Shown here: in pieces, positions 33,228 through 42,866 of the stretch | Layout of the letters: each line of letters begins with the position of its first letter | Numbering within the stretch: position 1 is the stretch's first letter | Origin: Selenomonas sp. | GTDB lineage: Bacteria; Bacillota; Negativicutes; Selenomonadales; Selenomonadaceae | DNA: 63,068 bases | Reading direction: 5' to 3' | Assembly (NCBI GenBank): GCA_015265235.1 | Contig: JABZYJ010000001.1 | Span: forward strand, 1-63,068 | Position numbers and translations under genes: made by a program | Notes under the pieces: model-generated | Database searches by the model: none | What the model saw: only the letters and a program-made list of their open reading frames with translations | Told to the model about the DNA's origin: nothing

Positions 33228-36200
33228 GTGCAGTTAAAGCGCTTGGAGGCTTATGGGTTCAAGTCATTCGCCGAGCGAATTGTCGTCCAGTTTGATCAGG
33301 GGATCACAGCGGTTGTGGGACCGAATGGCAGTGGGAAAAGCAACATTACTGACGCAGTGCGCTGGGTTCTGGGGGAACAGAATATCCGTATGCTGCGTGG
33401 GCTGCGTGCCGAGGACATCATCTTTGCCGGCTCTTCTGCACGGCGCGCGCTGAGTGTGGCAGAGGTAATTCTTGTATTTGACAATACGGATAAGACGCTG
33501 CCCATCGACTACGAGGAGGTTGTGGTCAAGCGTCGGCTGTATCGCAATGGAGACAGTGAAATATATCTGAACGATTCCCGCTGCCGTATCAAGGATATAT
33601 ATCAGTTGTTTGCCGACACGGGGATCGGACACGATGGTATGAGCATCATCGGACAGAATCGCCTGAACGACATCCTTGACAGCCGTCCGGAAGATCGGCG
33701 CGTTTTTTTCGAGGAAACTGCGGGGATCACGAAATACCGCACGCGCAAACAGGAGGCACTCCGCAAGTTGCGCGACAACGATGCTGACCTCGTGCGCCTG
33801 AGTGACATTATGCACGCGCAGGCTGCTGAGCTCCAGCCGTTGTCCCAACAGGCGGAAAAGACCAAACAGTTCCGCGCACTGGATTCAGAGCGACGGAGCT
33901 ACCAGCTGACCGCCCTCGTCCAGCAGCACGAAAGCCTGCAAAAAGAACAGGAATCCGCTGATCGAGAGCTGCATGTGCACGAAGAGGCAGAGATACGTGC
34001 AATGCAGGAGAGAAAAGAAAAAGAAGATCAGAAGACTGTGCTCGAAGAGAAAATGGCTGCTATTGATCTCCGTATGGGGGAACAGGAACAAAAGAGCACA
34101 GAGCTTCAATCTAATCTGGATCATTTGACCAGAGAAGCTGCTCTCCTGGAAGGGCGCCGGGATGAAGGGGAGAAACGAAAAGCATATATTGAGCAACAAC
34201 GCCAGTCTGCCGAAGTTAAGATCCAGACGACACGACAGGAAATTGCTCAGATTGATGCTCTCCTCGTACGGAAAAGAGAGGAATGTACCGGAAAAGAACA
34301 TGCGCTGCATGAGGCATGTGCTGAACTTGAACGCGTGCAGGCTCTCATGCATACAGAGGAAAAGGAACAGGAGCGTAATGCGCATGCACGGCACGCCGTA
34401 CAGCGTGTGTTGGCACGTCTGCGTGAAAAACTTGCTGCCGTATCGGGGGCTCATCAAGACAGCGACCATGCGGCATCGGCACAGGAGGAGCTTGCCCGAA
34501 GAAGGTCACTTTTGATAGAGACACAGTCTGAACTTACAGCAGCAGAGGATGAGGCTCGCCATATCGAAGAAGAATTGTGCGGGGTGAAAGAAAAATGCAG
34601 CCGCATCCAAAAAGAGATGGAAGAACTTCGCCGTGCACAGGAGAATGATGAACGGCAGATCAGACAGACTGAGGGCGAGATGCTCCGTGCACAGCAGAGT
34701 CTGGAGTTTCTTCGGCGTATGCAGGAGAGCTATGAGGGATTTGGCAAGGACGTACAGATCGTCCTCCGTGCCCAGGAGCCGTGGCGAAGCCACGTGGCGG
34801 GAACCGTCGCCGATCTCGTTCGTATTCCGCAGCGCTTCCTTGCGGCAATGGAGGCAGCGCTCGGTGGGAGTGTGCGCAATATTGTCACCGAAGATGCACA
34901 GACGGCAAAGGAAGCGATCAGCTATCTGAAACGGAATCATGGCGGACGCGTCACCTTTCTCCCACTGACGACGATCGCTGTGCGTTCTCCACGGGATATA
35001 GATGTCAAGCAGCATAAAGGCATCATCGGCTGGGCGAATACACTCGTTCAAGCGGATGGACAATTTCAGCGTGTCGTGGATCATCTCCTTGGTCAGACAC
35101 TGGTGATGGAAACCCTCGACGATGCTCTTGTGACAGCGAAGAAGGAAGGCTATCGTCTTCGCATCGTAACACTTACCGGAGAGTTGCTGAATCCCGGCGG
35201 GTCACTTTCGGGCGGAGGGCGAAGGAAACAGCAGACAATGCTGCTCAATCGCCATGCGGAGATCGAGGAAACTGAGGCGAATCTTGCAGCGAAAAGCAAA
35301 CTATGCGGCGCATGTCGTGCTGCACGAGAAGAGCATCAGAATGCGTGGCAAATAAAAGATCGTGACGTTCAGCGTTGTACGAAGCAAATCGGGCAACTGT
35401 CGGGTGAACTATTAAAAAACAATGGAAATCGTGAACTGTTGCAGGCACGCGCACTGGATCATGCAGAGGCAATTCAGAAGATGGAGCATGCTGAGCAGGA
35501 ACGTGCTATATACTCCGCACAGCTCGCCAAGAAACGTGTGCAGCTCGAGCGTCATATCGCGCAGTGTGAGGCACATGAGTCTCGCTTTATCCATGAACAG
35601 GAGAAGCTGAATCAGACCGGCAGGGAGTATGGTGCTGCATTAAAAAAGACAGCGGACTCCATCCATGCACTCGAAGTGGAGCTTGCTTCACTTCGAACCT
35701 CCATTGATACGGAGGAAATGCATCGTAAGTCCCGTGTATTGGAAGAGCAGGATGCCCGTAAGACACAAAGTGATATTGCTGCTCAGGAAAAGCAGCTGTC
35801 TGAGGAACTGACGGCGGGGATAGCGCGGATTGCATCGCTCTCAGAGGAGATCTCTGTACAGGAGAAACTCCTTCGTGAGAGCAGAAAAAACAGCAGTGAT
35901 CTCCGGGATGCACGTCTTGCTCATGAAGCAGATGTGCGCGTTTTGGATGAGGCACTGAAGAAATGTCTCATAAATTTGGAAGAGATCCGCTCCAAACGGC
36001 ATGAGTGCGATAAGCTCGTGGAACGGATTCATCTGCGTATGGGGGACTGTCGTGAGCGTTTACTGAGCGATTTTGGCCTCACTCCCGAATCGGCGTATGC
36101 AAAGGCGAAGCATGCAGAGCCGCAGGTAGTCAGCGCACATCTGCGCGAGCTTGAATCCGCCATTCAATCACTTGGCACAGTCAATCCGAATGCCATAGAG

Positions 36201-36788
36201 GAGTACGAAGAAAAGAAAGCACGATACGAGGAAGAAGAACGCCAAGTAGAGGATCTGAAATCGGCCAAACAGGATATCGAGCAGATCATTCAAAAGATAG
36301 ACCAGGATATGACCCGGACATTCCGCGAAGCATTCCGTCAGATTCAGGAGTATTTCAACGAGATATTTGTGCGGCTCTTTGGCGGAGGAATCGCAGAATT
36401 GCGGTTGACGGACAAGGAAGATATTCTGAACAGTGGTGTTGAGATTCTCGTTACCCTGCCGGATAAGAAACGGCAGAATCTGTCTGCTCTATCCGGCGGT
36501 GAGCGTGCACTCACGGTGATCGCCTTGTTGTTTTCCTTTCTTCGCTATCGGCCGTCTCCATTTTCCATTCTCGACGAGATTGATGCGCCGCTGGATGAGG
36601 CAAATGTGTCGCGCTTCGGTGACTTCCTGCAGGAGTTTGCAAAACACACGCAGTTTATTGTGGTCACGCATCGGAAGGGAACCATGCGGGCGGCGGATAC
36701 GATGTACGGCGTTACCGTGGAGGATGCCGGTGTCTCCAAGGTGCTGTCCATCCGCTTGAAGGATTATGAGGCAGAACAGAGCGCCTAA
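33228..36788 (+). CDS. smc: Chromosome segregation protein SMC
   Basis: The ATPase subunit of the SMC-ScpAB condensin. The N-terminal Walker A GPNGSGKSN lies near residue 32. Long charged coiled coils (about 165-500 and 670-1010) flank a hinge (about 510-660, with GYEGFGKDVQ-like and LTGELLNPGGSLSGGGRR segments). The C-terminal head carries the ABC signature LSGGERALT and Walker B FSILDEIDAPLDEANV. I choose GTG 33228 (protein starting MQLKRLEAYGFKSFAER, 1186 residues) over GTG 33219, which leaves almost no room after the ribosome binding site. It heads a run that also encodes both Scp partners. Confidence 0.96.
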   Translation: MQLKRLEAYGFKSFAERIVVQFDQGITAVVGPNGSGKSNITDAVRWVLGEQNIRMLRGLRAEDIIFAGSSARRALSVAEVILVFDNTDKTLPIDYEEVVVKRRLYRNGDSEIYLNDSRCRIKDIYQLFADTGIGHDGMSIIGQNRLNDILDSRPEDRRVFFEETAGITKYRTRKQEALRKLRDNDADLVRLSDIMHAQAAELQPLSQQAEKTKQFRALDSERRSYQLTALVQQHESLQKEQESADRELHVHEEAEIRAMQERKEKEDQKTVLEEKMAAIDLRMGEQEQKSTELQSNLDHLTREAALLEGRRDEGEKRKAYIEQQRQSAEVKIQTTRQEIAQIDALLVRKREECTGKEHALHEACAELERVQALMHTEEKEQERNAHARHAVQRVLARLREKLAAVSGAHQDSDHAASAQEELARRRSLLIETQSELTAAEDEARHIEEELCGVKEKCSRIQKEMEELRRAQENDERQIRQTEGEMLRAQQSLEFLRRMQESYEGFGKDVQIVLRAQEPWRSHVAGTVADLVRIPQRFLAAMEAALGGSVRNIVTEDAQTAKEAISYLKRNHGGRVTFLPLTTIAVRSPRDIDVKQHKGIIGWANTLVQADGQFQRVVDHLLGQTLVMETLDDALVTAKKEGYRLRIVTLTGELLNPGGSLSGGGRRKQQTMLLNRHAEIEETEANLAAKSKLCGACRAAREEHQNAWQIKDRDVQRCTKQIGQLSGELLKNNGNRELLQARALDHAEAIQKMEHAEQERAIYSAQLAKKRVQLERHIAQCEAHESRFIHEQEKLNQTGREYGAALKKTADSIHALEVELASLRTSIDTEEMHRKSRVLEEQDARKTQSDIAAQEKQLSEELTAGIARIASLSEEISVQEKLLRESRKNSSDLRDARLAHEADVRVLDEALKKCLINLEEIRSKRHECDKLVERIHLRMGDCRERLLSDFGLTPESAYAKAKHAEPQVVSAHLRELESAIQSLGTVNPNAIEEYEEKKARYEEEERQVEDLKSAKQDIEQIIQKIDQDMTRTFREAFRQIQEYFNEIFVRLFGGGIAELRLTDKEDILNSGVEILVTLPDKKRQNLSALSGGERALTVIALLFSFLRYRPSPFSILDEIDAPLDEANVSRFGDFLQEFAKHTQFIVVTHRKGTMRAADTMYGVTVEDAGVSKVLSIRLKDYEAEQSA

Positions 36789-36817
36789 TCAGCGCTTCCT
36801 CAGAGAAAGGAGTTGTC

Positions 36818-37750
36818 GTGGGATTCTTTGATCGCCTGAAAAAAGGCTTAACGAAGACACGGGAGAATTTTACCCATAGCATTGAACGCTTGATTATTGG
36901 CTATGCTGATATTGATGACGATCTCATCGATGAGCTGGAAGAAACCCTTTTGATGGCTGATGTTGGCGTCAAGACGACGGAGATGCTGATCGCGTCTGTA
37001 CGAAAGGGGATCAGAAATAAGGACATTCAGACGCCGGATGACTTGATTCCTTTTCTGGAAAAAGAAATTGTCCGCATCTTGGATCGCGGAGAGAGTGATA
37101 CGCCCATGGCGGATTGCCCTCCAACGGTGATCTTGGTGGTTGGGACAAATGGCGTCGGCAAGACAACAACCATTGGGAAGCTGAGTGCCTACTACCGCCA
37201 CCAGGGCAAAAGTGTTTTGCTGGCGGCGGCGGATACGTTTCGCGCAGCCGCCATCGAGCAGCTTGAGGTTTGGGGCAAGCGAGCGGATGTCCAGGTCATT
37301 AAACATGGCGAAGGATCGGATCCCGCCGCCGTTGTGTTTGATGCGCTTCAGGCGGCAAAGGCACGCAGAACGGAGCTTGTCATCGTGGATACGGCGGGGC
37401 GCCTCCAGACAAAGTCCAATCTCATGCAGGAACTGGAGAAGATCTACCGTGTGATCGGACGTGAGGTGCCGGGAGCTCCACATGAGACACTGCTTGTTCT
37501 CGATGCAGGGACGGGTCAGAACGCGATCAGCCAGGCGGAATTGTTTTCGCAGGCAGCCCCTGTCACCGGCGTCGTCCTTACCAAGCTGGACGGTACGGCA
37601 AAGGGCGGCGTTACGATCGGCATCACCGCGCAGCTCGACATACCCATCAAGTGGATTGGCGTAGGGGAGGGCATTGACGACTTACGTCCCTTTCATGCGG
37701 AGGATTTCGTCAACGCACTGTTTGCCAAACGCGAAGATGCAGAAGCATGA
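36818..37750 (+). CDS. ftsY: Signal recognition particle receptor FtsY
   Basis: The membrane-associated GTPase that docks SRP-ribosome complexes for co-translational insertion. The NG core is complete: G1 GTNGVGKTTT, DTFRAAAIEQLEVW, G3 DTAGRLQTK, G4 TKLDGTAKGG. The acidic A domain is missing, as in most Firmicutes, giving 310 residues. The start is GTG after AAAGGAG. It follows smc as in many Firmicutes, but rnc and acpP, often upstream of smc, are not here. Confidence 0.97.
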   Translation: MGFFDRLKKGLTKTRENFTHSIERLIIGYADIDDDLIDELEETLLMADVGVKTTEMLIASVRKGIRNKDIQTPDDLIPFLEKEIVRILDRGESDTPMADCPPTVILVVGTNGVGKTTTIGKLSAYYRHQGKSVLLAAADTFRAAAIEQLEVWGKRADVQVIKHGEGSDPAAVVFDALQAAKARRTELVIVDTAGRLQTKSNLMQELEKIYRVIGREVPGAPHETLLVLDAGTGQNAISQAELFSQAAPVTGVVLTKLDGTAKGGVTIGITAQLDIPIKWIGVGEGIDDLRPFHAEDFVNALFAKREDAEA

Positions 37751-37787
37751 TAGATATGGATATCTATAACGAAAGAAGGAATCGTCG

Positions 37788-38339
37788 ATGTATGAAGATC
37801 TGATCGAGCATACCGTCCGCAGCGAGGATATATTTGACGGCACGTTGCTGCATGTGCGCCGCGATACCGTGCGTCTGCCGAATGGAAAAGAGGGGGTGCG
37901 CGAATGGATTCGCCATCCGGGGGCTGCGGCCGTACTTCCGCTCCTCCCCGATGGAAATGTTATTCTCGTGCGGCAGTATCGCCACCCGATTGGAAAGGTT
38001 ACCTTGGAAGTCCCCGCCGGAAAGCTTGATGCCGAGGGGGAAGATCCGCTGCACTGTGCGCGGCGGGAGCTGTCGGAGGAGACGGGCTACACGGCGGAAC
38101 AGTACGATAAACTGACGACAATTGCAACCACCGTCGGCTTCTCGAATGAGTACATTCATCTGTACCTCGCACGTCAGCTTTCCTCCGGGCGGCAGCATAC
38201 GGATGAAGATGAGTTTGTCAATGTGGTGCAAATGCCGCTAAAGGAAGCGCTGCATCTGGTCAACACAGGAGAAATCATCGATGCCAAAACCATCATCTCT
38301 CTGATGATGGCAGCGCCGCATTGTCCCATCGAGTCATAG
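37788..38339 (+). CDS. Nudix hydrolase, ADP-ribose pyrophosphatase type
   Basis: A 183-residue Nudix protein of the NudF type, which cleaves ADP-ribose and similar nucleoside diphosphate sugars. The catalytic box is AGKLDAEGEDPLHCARREL followed by SEETGY. Compared with the usual G-x5-E spacing it has one extra residue (G-x6-E), a small variation in an otherwise standard box. AGAAGGA precedes the ATG. It lies between ftsY and a membrane protease in an apparently single transcription unit. Confidence 0.9.
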   Translation: MYEDLIEHTVRSEDIFDGTLLHVRRDTVRLPNGKEGVREWIRHPGAAAVLPLLPDGNVILVRQYRHPIGKVTLEVPAGKLDAEGEDPLHCARRELSEETGYTAEQYDKLTTIATTVGFSNEYIHLYLARQLSSGRQHTDEDEFVNVVQMPLKEALHLVNTGEIIDAKTIISLMMAAPHCPIES

Positions 38340-38348
38340 GAGATATTG

Positions 38349-38978
38349 ATGTTCGGATTTGATTTACAGGAAATGTTGCTCGGCATTCCCGGGCTTGTCA
38401 TTGCGATGACCTTCCACGAGTATGCACATGCGCGTGCCGCCGTCTCTCTGGGGGACTTCACCCCGCGTCTCATGGGCCGGCTGACGCTGAACCCGACGGC
38501 CCATATCGACCCCATTGGTCTCCTGATGCTCTTCTTGGTACGATTTGGATGGGCAAAGCCGGTCATGATTAATCCAAGCAATTTTCGTCAACCAAAGCGT
38601 GACGATATTCTCGTATCACTCGCGGGACCGATGATGAATTTGTTCCTCGGCTTTGTGGCATTTTACGTTATGCTGCTGATCAATGCACACCGCCTTGATG
38701 TCTCGCAGATCACCTATACGATCATACAGATGATCTTCGTCTACAACGTGAACTTTGCCATTTTCAATATGCTTCCTATCCCGCCGCTCGACGGCTCGCA
38801 TATTCTTCGCAATCTGCTGCCGCCGGATCTTGCCTATCGTTATCAGTCGATTGAGCGGTACAGTATTCTCATCATGATCGTATTTATTGCGACACCGATT
38901 CTGAGCGTTGTGCTGATGCCGCTCTTTCGCTTGGTCTATGGATTCTATAAAGTGCTTGGCTCAGCACTCCTGTTTTAG
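38349..38978 (+). CDS. Site-2 protease family protein (peptidase M50)
   Basis: A small multi-pass zinc protease without a PDZ domain (209 residues, about five or six membrane helices). The zinc motif HEYAH is at residues 23-27, and NMLPIPPLDGSHILRNL carries the third ligand. This short M50 type is widely found next to scpA in Firmicutes, as here. Its substrate is unknown. ATG 38349 follows AGGAGA; an overlapping TTG sits one codon upstream. Confidence 0.9.
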   Translation: MFGFDLQEMLLGIPGLVIAMTFHEYAHARAAVSLGDFTPRLMGRLTLNPTAHIDPIGLLMLFLVRFGWAKPVMINPSNFRQPKRDDILVSLAGPMMNLFLGFVAFYVMLLINAHRLDVSQITYTIIQMIFVYNVNFAIFNMLPIPPLDGSHILRNLLPPDLAYRYQSIERYSILIMIVFIATPILSVVLMPLFRLVYGFYKVLGSALLF

Positions 38979-38986
38979 GCTGTGTC

Positions 38987-39715
38987 ATGAAGGACGACTA
39001 TCTGGTCAAATTAGATGCGTTTGAGGGGCCTATGGATCTGCTCATGCATCTTATTGAAAAGAATAAGATCGATCTCTATGATATTCCGATTGCCGATTTG
39101 ACGCGTCAGTATCTAGATCATATTGACAGGCTCTACCAGTTCGATATTGAATATGCCAGCGAGTTCTTGGTCATGGCGGCAACGCTGCTGCGGATTAAAG
39201 CCCGTATGCTGCTTCCTCCGGCCGAAACGGATGAGGAGCAGGAAGAGGATCCGCGCAGGGAGCTTGTCGAACGTCTGTTGGAGTATCGTCGATTCAAAGA
39301 AATCGCGTCACTTCTCGCAACGATGAACGATGCACAGAGTCCCTATGTGGAACGCTCTCCCATGCCGCTTCCTGCGCATCGTATGCCGCTGCTTGGTCTT
39401 TCTCCTGATGCGCTTCTGCGGGCTTTTTCGGATGTCCTGCGCGCGCAGGAGAAGCCACGCATACCGACGGTTGTCATTTCAGCGGAGGAGTATCGTGTGC
39501 AGGATAAGATGGCGGATATTCTGGCTCTTCTCCATACACATCATGGCCGCATGAAACTGAGCGACGCGTTTCCCAGCGGAACGCGGGAAGAGCTGCTCTC
39601 TGCTTTTTTGGCACTGCTGGAGCTCGTTAAGATGCAGACCGTACTCGTTACGCAGGAATGTCTGTATCATGTGATTACGATTTCAACAAAGGAGGGCAGC
39701 AGTGCAGTCTCTTAG
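38987..39715 (+). CDS. scpA: Segregation and condensation protein A
   Basis: The kleisin that bridges the SMC heads. The N-terminal signature YLVKLDAFEGPMDLLMHLIE and the following KNKIDLYDIPIADLTRQY are diagnostic. The C-terminal winged helix that contacts the SMC cap region ends the 242-residue chain. It overlaps scpB by 14 bases. Confidence 0.95.
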   Translation: MKDDYLVKLDAFEGPMDLLMHLIEKNKIDLYDIPIADLTRQYLDHIDRLYQFDIEYASEFLVMAATLLRIKARMLLPPAETDEEQEEDPRRELVERLLEYRRFKEIASLLATMNDAQSPYVERSPMPLPAHRMPLLGLSPDALLRAFSDVLRAQEKPRIPTVVISAEEYRVQDKMADILALLHTHHGRMKLSDAFPSGTREELLSAFLALLELVKMQTVLVTQECLYHVITISTKEGSSAVS

Positions 39716-40295
39716 CCGCTCGAGTATTCTTGAAGCCGTTCTGTTTGCCGCAGGTGCACCGCTTCCCCTCTCAAAATTGGCAGAGATCATCGAGGTTCCG
39801 GAGTGGGAGGTGCAGGAGGCACTGACCGTCCTCGAACGCGATATAGCTGCGCAGGCACGCGGAATATTTTTGCGCAGATCGGCAGGCGGCTATCAGCTCG
39901 TGACGCACCCAAGCGCCTTTCCGTGGGTGCAGAAGCTCGCTGAAAAAATACAGCCGACACTGTCCTCGTCTGCGATGGAAACACTTTCTATTATTGCCTA
40001 TCGGCAGCCCATCACCAAGCAGGAGGTAGAACACATCCGCGGGGTGCGCGCCGAACGCTCCATTGGACGGCTGATGGAGCTGGAACTTATCTGTGAAATG
40101 GGACGTAAACCCGTCGTCGGGCGTCCCATTCTGTATGGAACGACGGATTTATTTTTGCGCTCCTTTGGCCTAGCGCAAATAGAGGATCTTCCTGCCTTAC
40201 CGAACATCGACGATATAAAAAAGACGCTGGATGATGATCAGCTGCGTCTATTTGAAGAGATGCAGGGGGCATCGGATTCTACGGAAGAAGAATAA
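39702..40295 (+). CDS. scpB: Segregation and condensation protein B
   Basis: The winged-helix partner of ScpA, acting as a dimer. The 197-residue product shows the family pattern ILEAVLFAAGAPL at the N-terminus and the signature LSIIAYRQPITKQEVEHIRG in the second winged helix. The start is GTG inside scpA, with AGGAGGGCAGC just upstream. Confidence 0.95.
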   Translation: MQSLSRSSILEAVLFAAGAPLPLSKLAEIIEVPEWEVQEALTVLERDIAAQARGIFLRRSAGGYQLVTHPSAFPWVQKLAEKIQPTLSSSAMETLSIIAYRQPITKQEVEHIRGVRAERSIGRLMELELICEMGRKPVVGRPILYGTTDLFLRSFGLAQIEDLPALPNIDDIKKTLDDDQLRLFEEMQGASDSTEEE

Positions 40296-40327
40296 TCCAG
40301 CTTGTGCGAAATAAAGGGGTGGAATCA

Positions 40328-42808
40328 TTGGTAGAACTGCTCGCGCCTGCGGGAACGAAAGAGGCTTTTTATGCTGCTGTTGAAAATGGAGCGAATGCCG
40401 TCTATCTCGCGGGAAAAATGTTTGGTGCGCGCGCCTATGCGGCCAATTTTGACGAGCAGGAACTGAGCGATGTCATCCGCTATGCTCATCTGAAGAACGT
40501 TCAGGTACACGTCGCTGTCAATACGATCATCGACAATGAGGAACTCCCTAAGTTAAAGGAATATCTCTCCTTTCTTTCCTCGGTTGGAGCAGATGCTGTA
40601 TTGGTGCAGGATCTCGGCGCGGCACGTCTAGCACAGCAAATCGTACCGTCCCTTCCGCTGCATGCGAGTACGCAGATGACCATCCACAACAGTGCAGGGG
40701 TAAAGGCTCTTGCAGCGCTTGGCTTTTCCCGCGTCGTTCTCGCACGGGAATTGTCCATTCCTGAGATACAGAAGATATGCCGTGAGAGCAGTGTTGAGAT
40801 CGAATGCTTTGTGCATGGCGCACTCTGTGTCTGCTACTCAGGACAATGTCTGATGAGCAGCATGATCGGCGGGCGCAGTGGGAATCGCGGCCGCTGTGCG
40901 CAGCCCTGCCGCCTTCCGTATACACTGATCGATGCAGCAGGACGAGATGTGCTCGGCGATTCTGCCGGAAACTTTCTGCTCTCTCCGCGCGATCTGAATG
41001 CCGTTGACCTGATTCCACAGCTGCTCGACGCAGGGATATATTCGCTGAAGATCGAGGGCCGGATGAAACGTCCTGAGTATGTTGCGACCATTGTCCGCAC
41101 GTACCGAAAGGCGATCGATCACTATCTTGCTGCAAAAAAACCGCCGATCGACGATGATGATCGCGATCATTTGGCGCAGGTGTTTAATCGGGATTTCACA
41201 ACAGCATACATGGAAAGACACCAAGGGAAGCAGATGATGAGCGACCGCCGTCCGAACAATCGGGGACTCTTGGTCGGCCGCGTCGTCGATTATGATGCCC
41301 GTACGGAAATGGTGTCGCTGAAGCTTGCCCGTGATATTGCTGTTGGGGATCAGCTGGATTTCTGGGTCAAAGTCGGAGGCCGCGTTTCTGCGGAGATCGA
41401 ACATCTCTATGATGAAGATGGGCGCGAGTGTCCGGCAGCATCTGCGGGGGATATTGTCTCTTTCCGGATCCGTGGGCGCGTACGGATGCATGACCGAGCC
41501 TTCAAGGTCTATGATGCAAAACTGATGGAGACGGCGCGCCGTTCTTATGCAGCGGATTCGCTTGCTAAGATTCCTGTCGCCATGCACCTTCATGCCAAAC
41601 TACAAGCTCCGCTGACCCTCCATGTTGAAGATGATGCAGGAAACTGTGTCGATGAAAAAAGCGAGTACCTGCCGGTGCGCGCGACAAAGCGTCCTCTCAC
41701 CGACGAGATAGCAAAAGCACAGATGGAACGCCTGGGAACAACGGCGTTTGTCATGAAAGAACTCACCTGCGAGATCGATCCGGAAGTAATGGTTCCCGTC
41801 AGCGAACTGAATAAACTTCGCAGAGCAGCGATTGCCGCGCTAGAAGAGGTACGCATCAGCCGTTTTCAGGAGCAAAAAAAGATATGTCGCGTCACGATTC
41901 CAGTGCGAGGGAATGTGTCGACTGCACCTCCTGCAAAATTGATGGTCTCTGTGGATTCCCTGGCGGCCGCCGAAGCGGCAATTTCCGGCGGTGCAGATGG
42001 GATTCTCTACGGCGGTGAGTCCTATGAGGGGCGCCATTTGCAGCCGCGTGATTATGATATGGTTTGGGATTATGCACAGGCGCATCACGTACGCATTGAC
42101 TATAATACGCCGCGTATCGTCCATGAAGGTGAATGTTCTGCGTTAGTAGATCTTCTGGCACATTTTGACAACAAATTACCTGCTGCTCTTCATGTCCATA
42201 ATATCGGAACTGCCCAGCTCGCGCAGGAGCATTGTTCTGCTGCTCTTCATGCAGATGCATCGATGATCAGCTACAATAGGGCAACCCTTGACTTTTTGCA
42301 GTCGTATGGCTTCCAGGAAGCAACGATTTCGCCGGAGTTAAACGAAAAACAGGCAGCGCGGCTCGCCCATGATTCTACTATCCCGCTCAGCATGATGGTC
42401 AGCGGTCGCCTTCCGTTGATGGTATCGGAATACTGTGTGCTCGGAAGTTTTCTCGGCAATTTAGATAAGGGAAAGTGCACGATGCCATGCCGAAAAGGAA
42501 GATATTTTTTGCATGACCGCAAGGGTATCGATTTTCCCATTGTAACCGATCAATTCTGTCGTATGCATATATTGAACAGCAAGAAGCTGTCACTTCTCCC
42601 ACATGTTCCGAAGATTTTACGTGCGGGGATTACAACCCTGCGCATCGAAGGACGCGGCACGGCACCGGATGAGCTGCAGCGTACGGTTTCTGCCTACAGA
42701 GATGCGATGAAACTATCTCTGCCCTTAACCGAGGAAGAAGAAAAGCACCTGCAAATGCAGGAAGGAAATGACATTACGCGCGGTCATTACTTTCGTGGAA
42801 TCTTGTAG
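40328..42808 (+). CDS. U32 family protein with DUF3656, double-barrel form
   Basis: Peptidase family U32 proteins are now linked to RNA hydroxylation (TrhP on tRNA, RlhA on 23S rRNA). The U32 plus DUF3656 layout resembles RlhA. The N-terminal barrel (about 1-280) has the signature CVCYSGQCLMSS and the RCAQPC cysteines of an iron-sulphur site. DUF3656 covers about 350-480. A second barrel-like half (about 540-800) ends with its own CTMPC cysteines. I choose TTG 40328 (product MVELLAPAGTKEAFY, 826 residues) because AAAGGGGTGG precedes it; GTG 40304 has no ribosome binding site. The RNA target is not known. Confidence 0.88.
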   Translation: MVELLAPAGTKEAFYAAVENGANAVYLAGKMFGARAYAANFDEQELSDVIRYAHLKNVQVHVAVNTIIDNEELPKLKEYLSFLSSVGADAVLVQDLGAARLAQQIVPSLPLHASTQMTIHNSAGVKALAALGFSRVVLARELSIPEIQKICRESSVEIECFVHGALCVCYSGQCLMSSMIGGRSGNRGRCAQPCRLPYTLIDAAGRDVLGDSAGNFLLSPRDLNAVDLIPQLLDAGIYSLKIEGRMKRPEYVATIVRTYRKAIDHYLAAKKPPIDDDDRDHLAQVFNRDFTTAYMERHQGKQMMSDRRPNNRGLLVGRVVDYDARTEMVSLKLARDIAVGDQLDFWVKVGGRVSAEIEHLYDEDGRECPAASAGDIVSFRIRGRVRMHDRAFKVYDAKLMETARRSYAADSLAKIPVAMHLHAKLQAPLTLHVEDDAGNCVDEKSEYLPVRATKRPLTDEIAKAQMERLGTTAFVMKELTCEIDPEVMVPVSELNKLRRAAIAALEEVRISRFQEQKKICRVTIPVRGNVSTAPPAKLMVSVDSLAAAEAAISGGADGILYGGESYEGRHLQPRDYDMVWDYAQAHHVRIDYNTPRIVHEGECSALVDLLAHFDNKLPAALHVHNIGTAQLAQEHCSAALHADASMISYNRATLDFLQSYGFQEATISPELNEKQAARLAHDSTIPLSMMVSGRLPLMVSEYCVLGSFLGNLDKGKCTMPCRKGRYFLHDRKGIDFPIVTDQFCRMHILNSKKLSLLPHVPKILRAGITTLRIEGRGTAPDELQRTVSAYRDAMKLSLPLTEEEEKHLQMQEGNDITRGHYFRGIL

Positions 42809-42866
42809 AAGCACAGATTAGTTCTGTCGCATTATGTTTGACGCATTCTTTGTAAAAGAGGTACTT

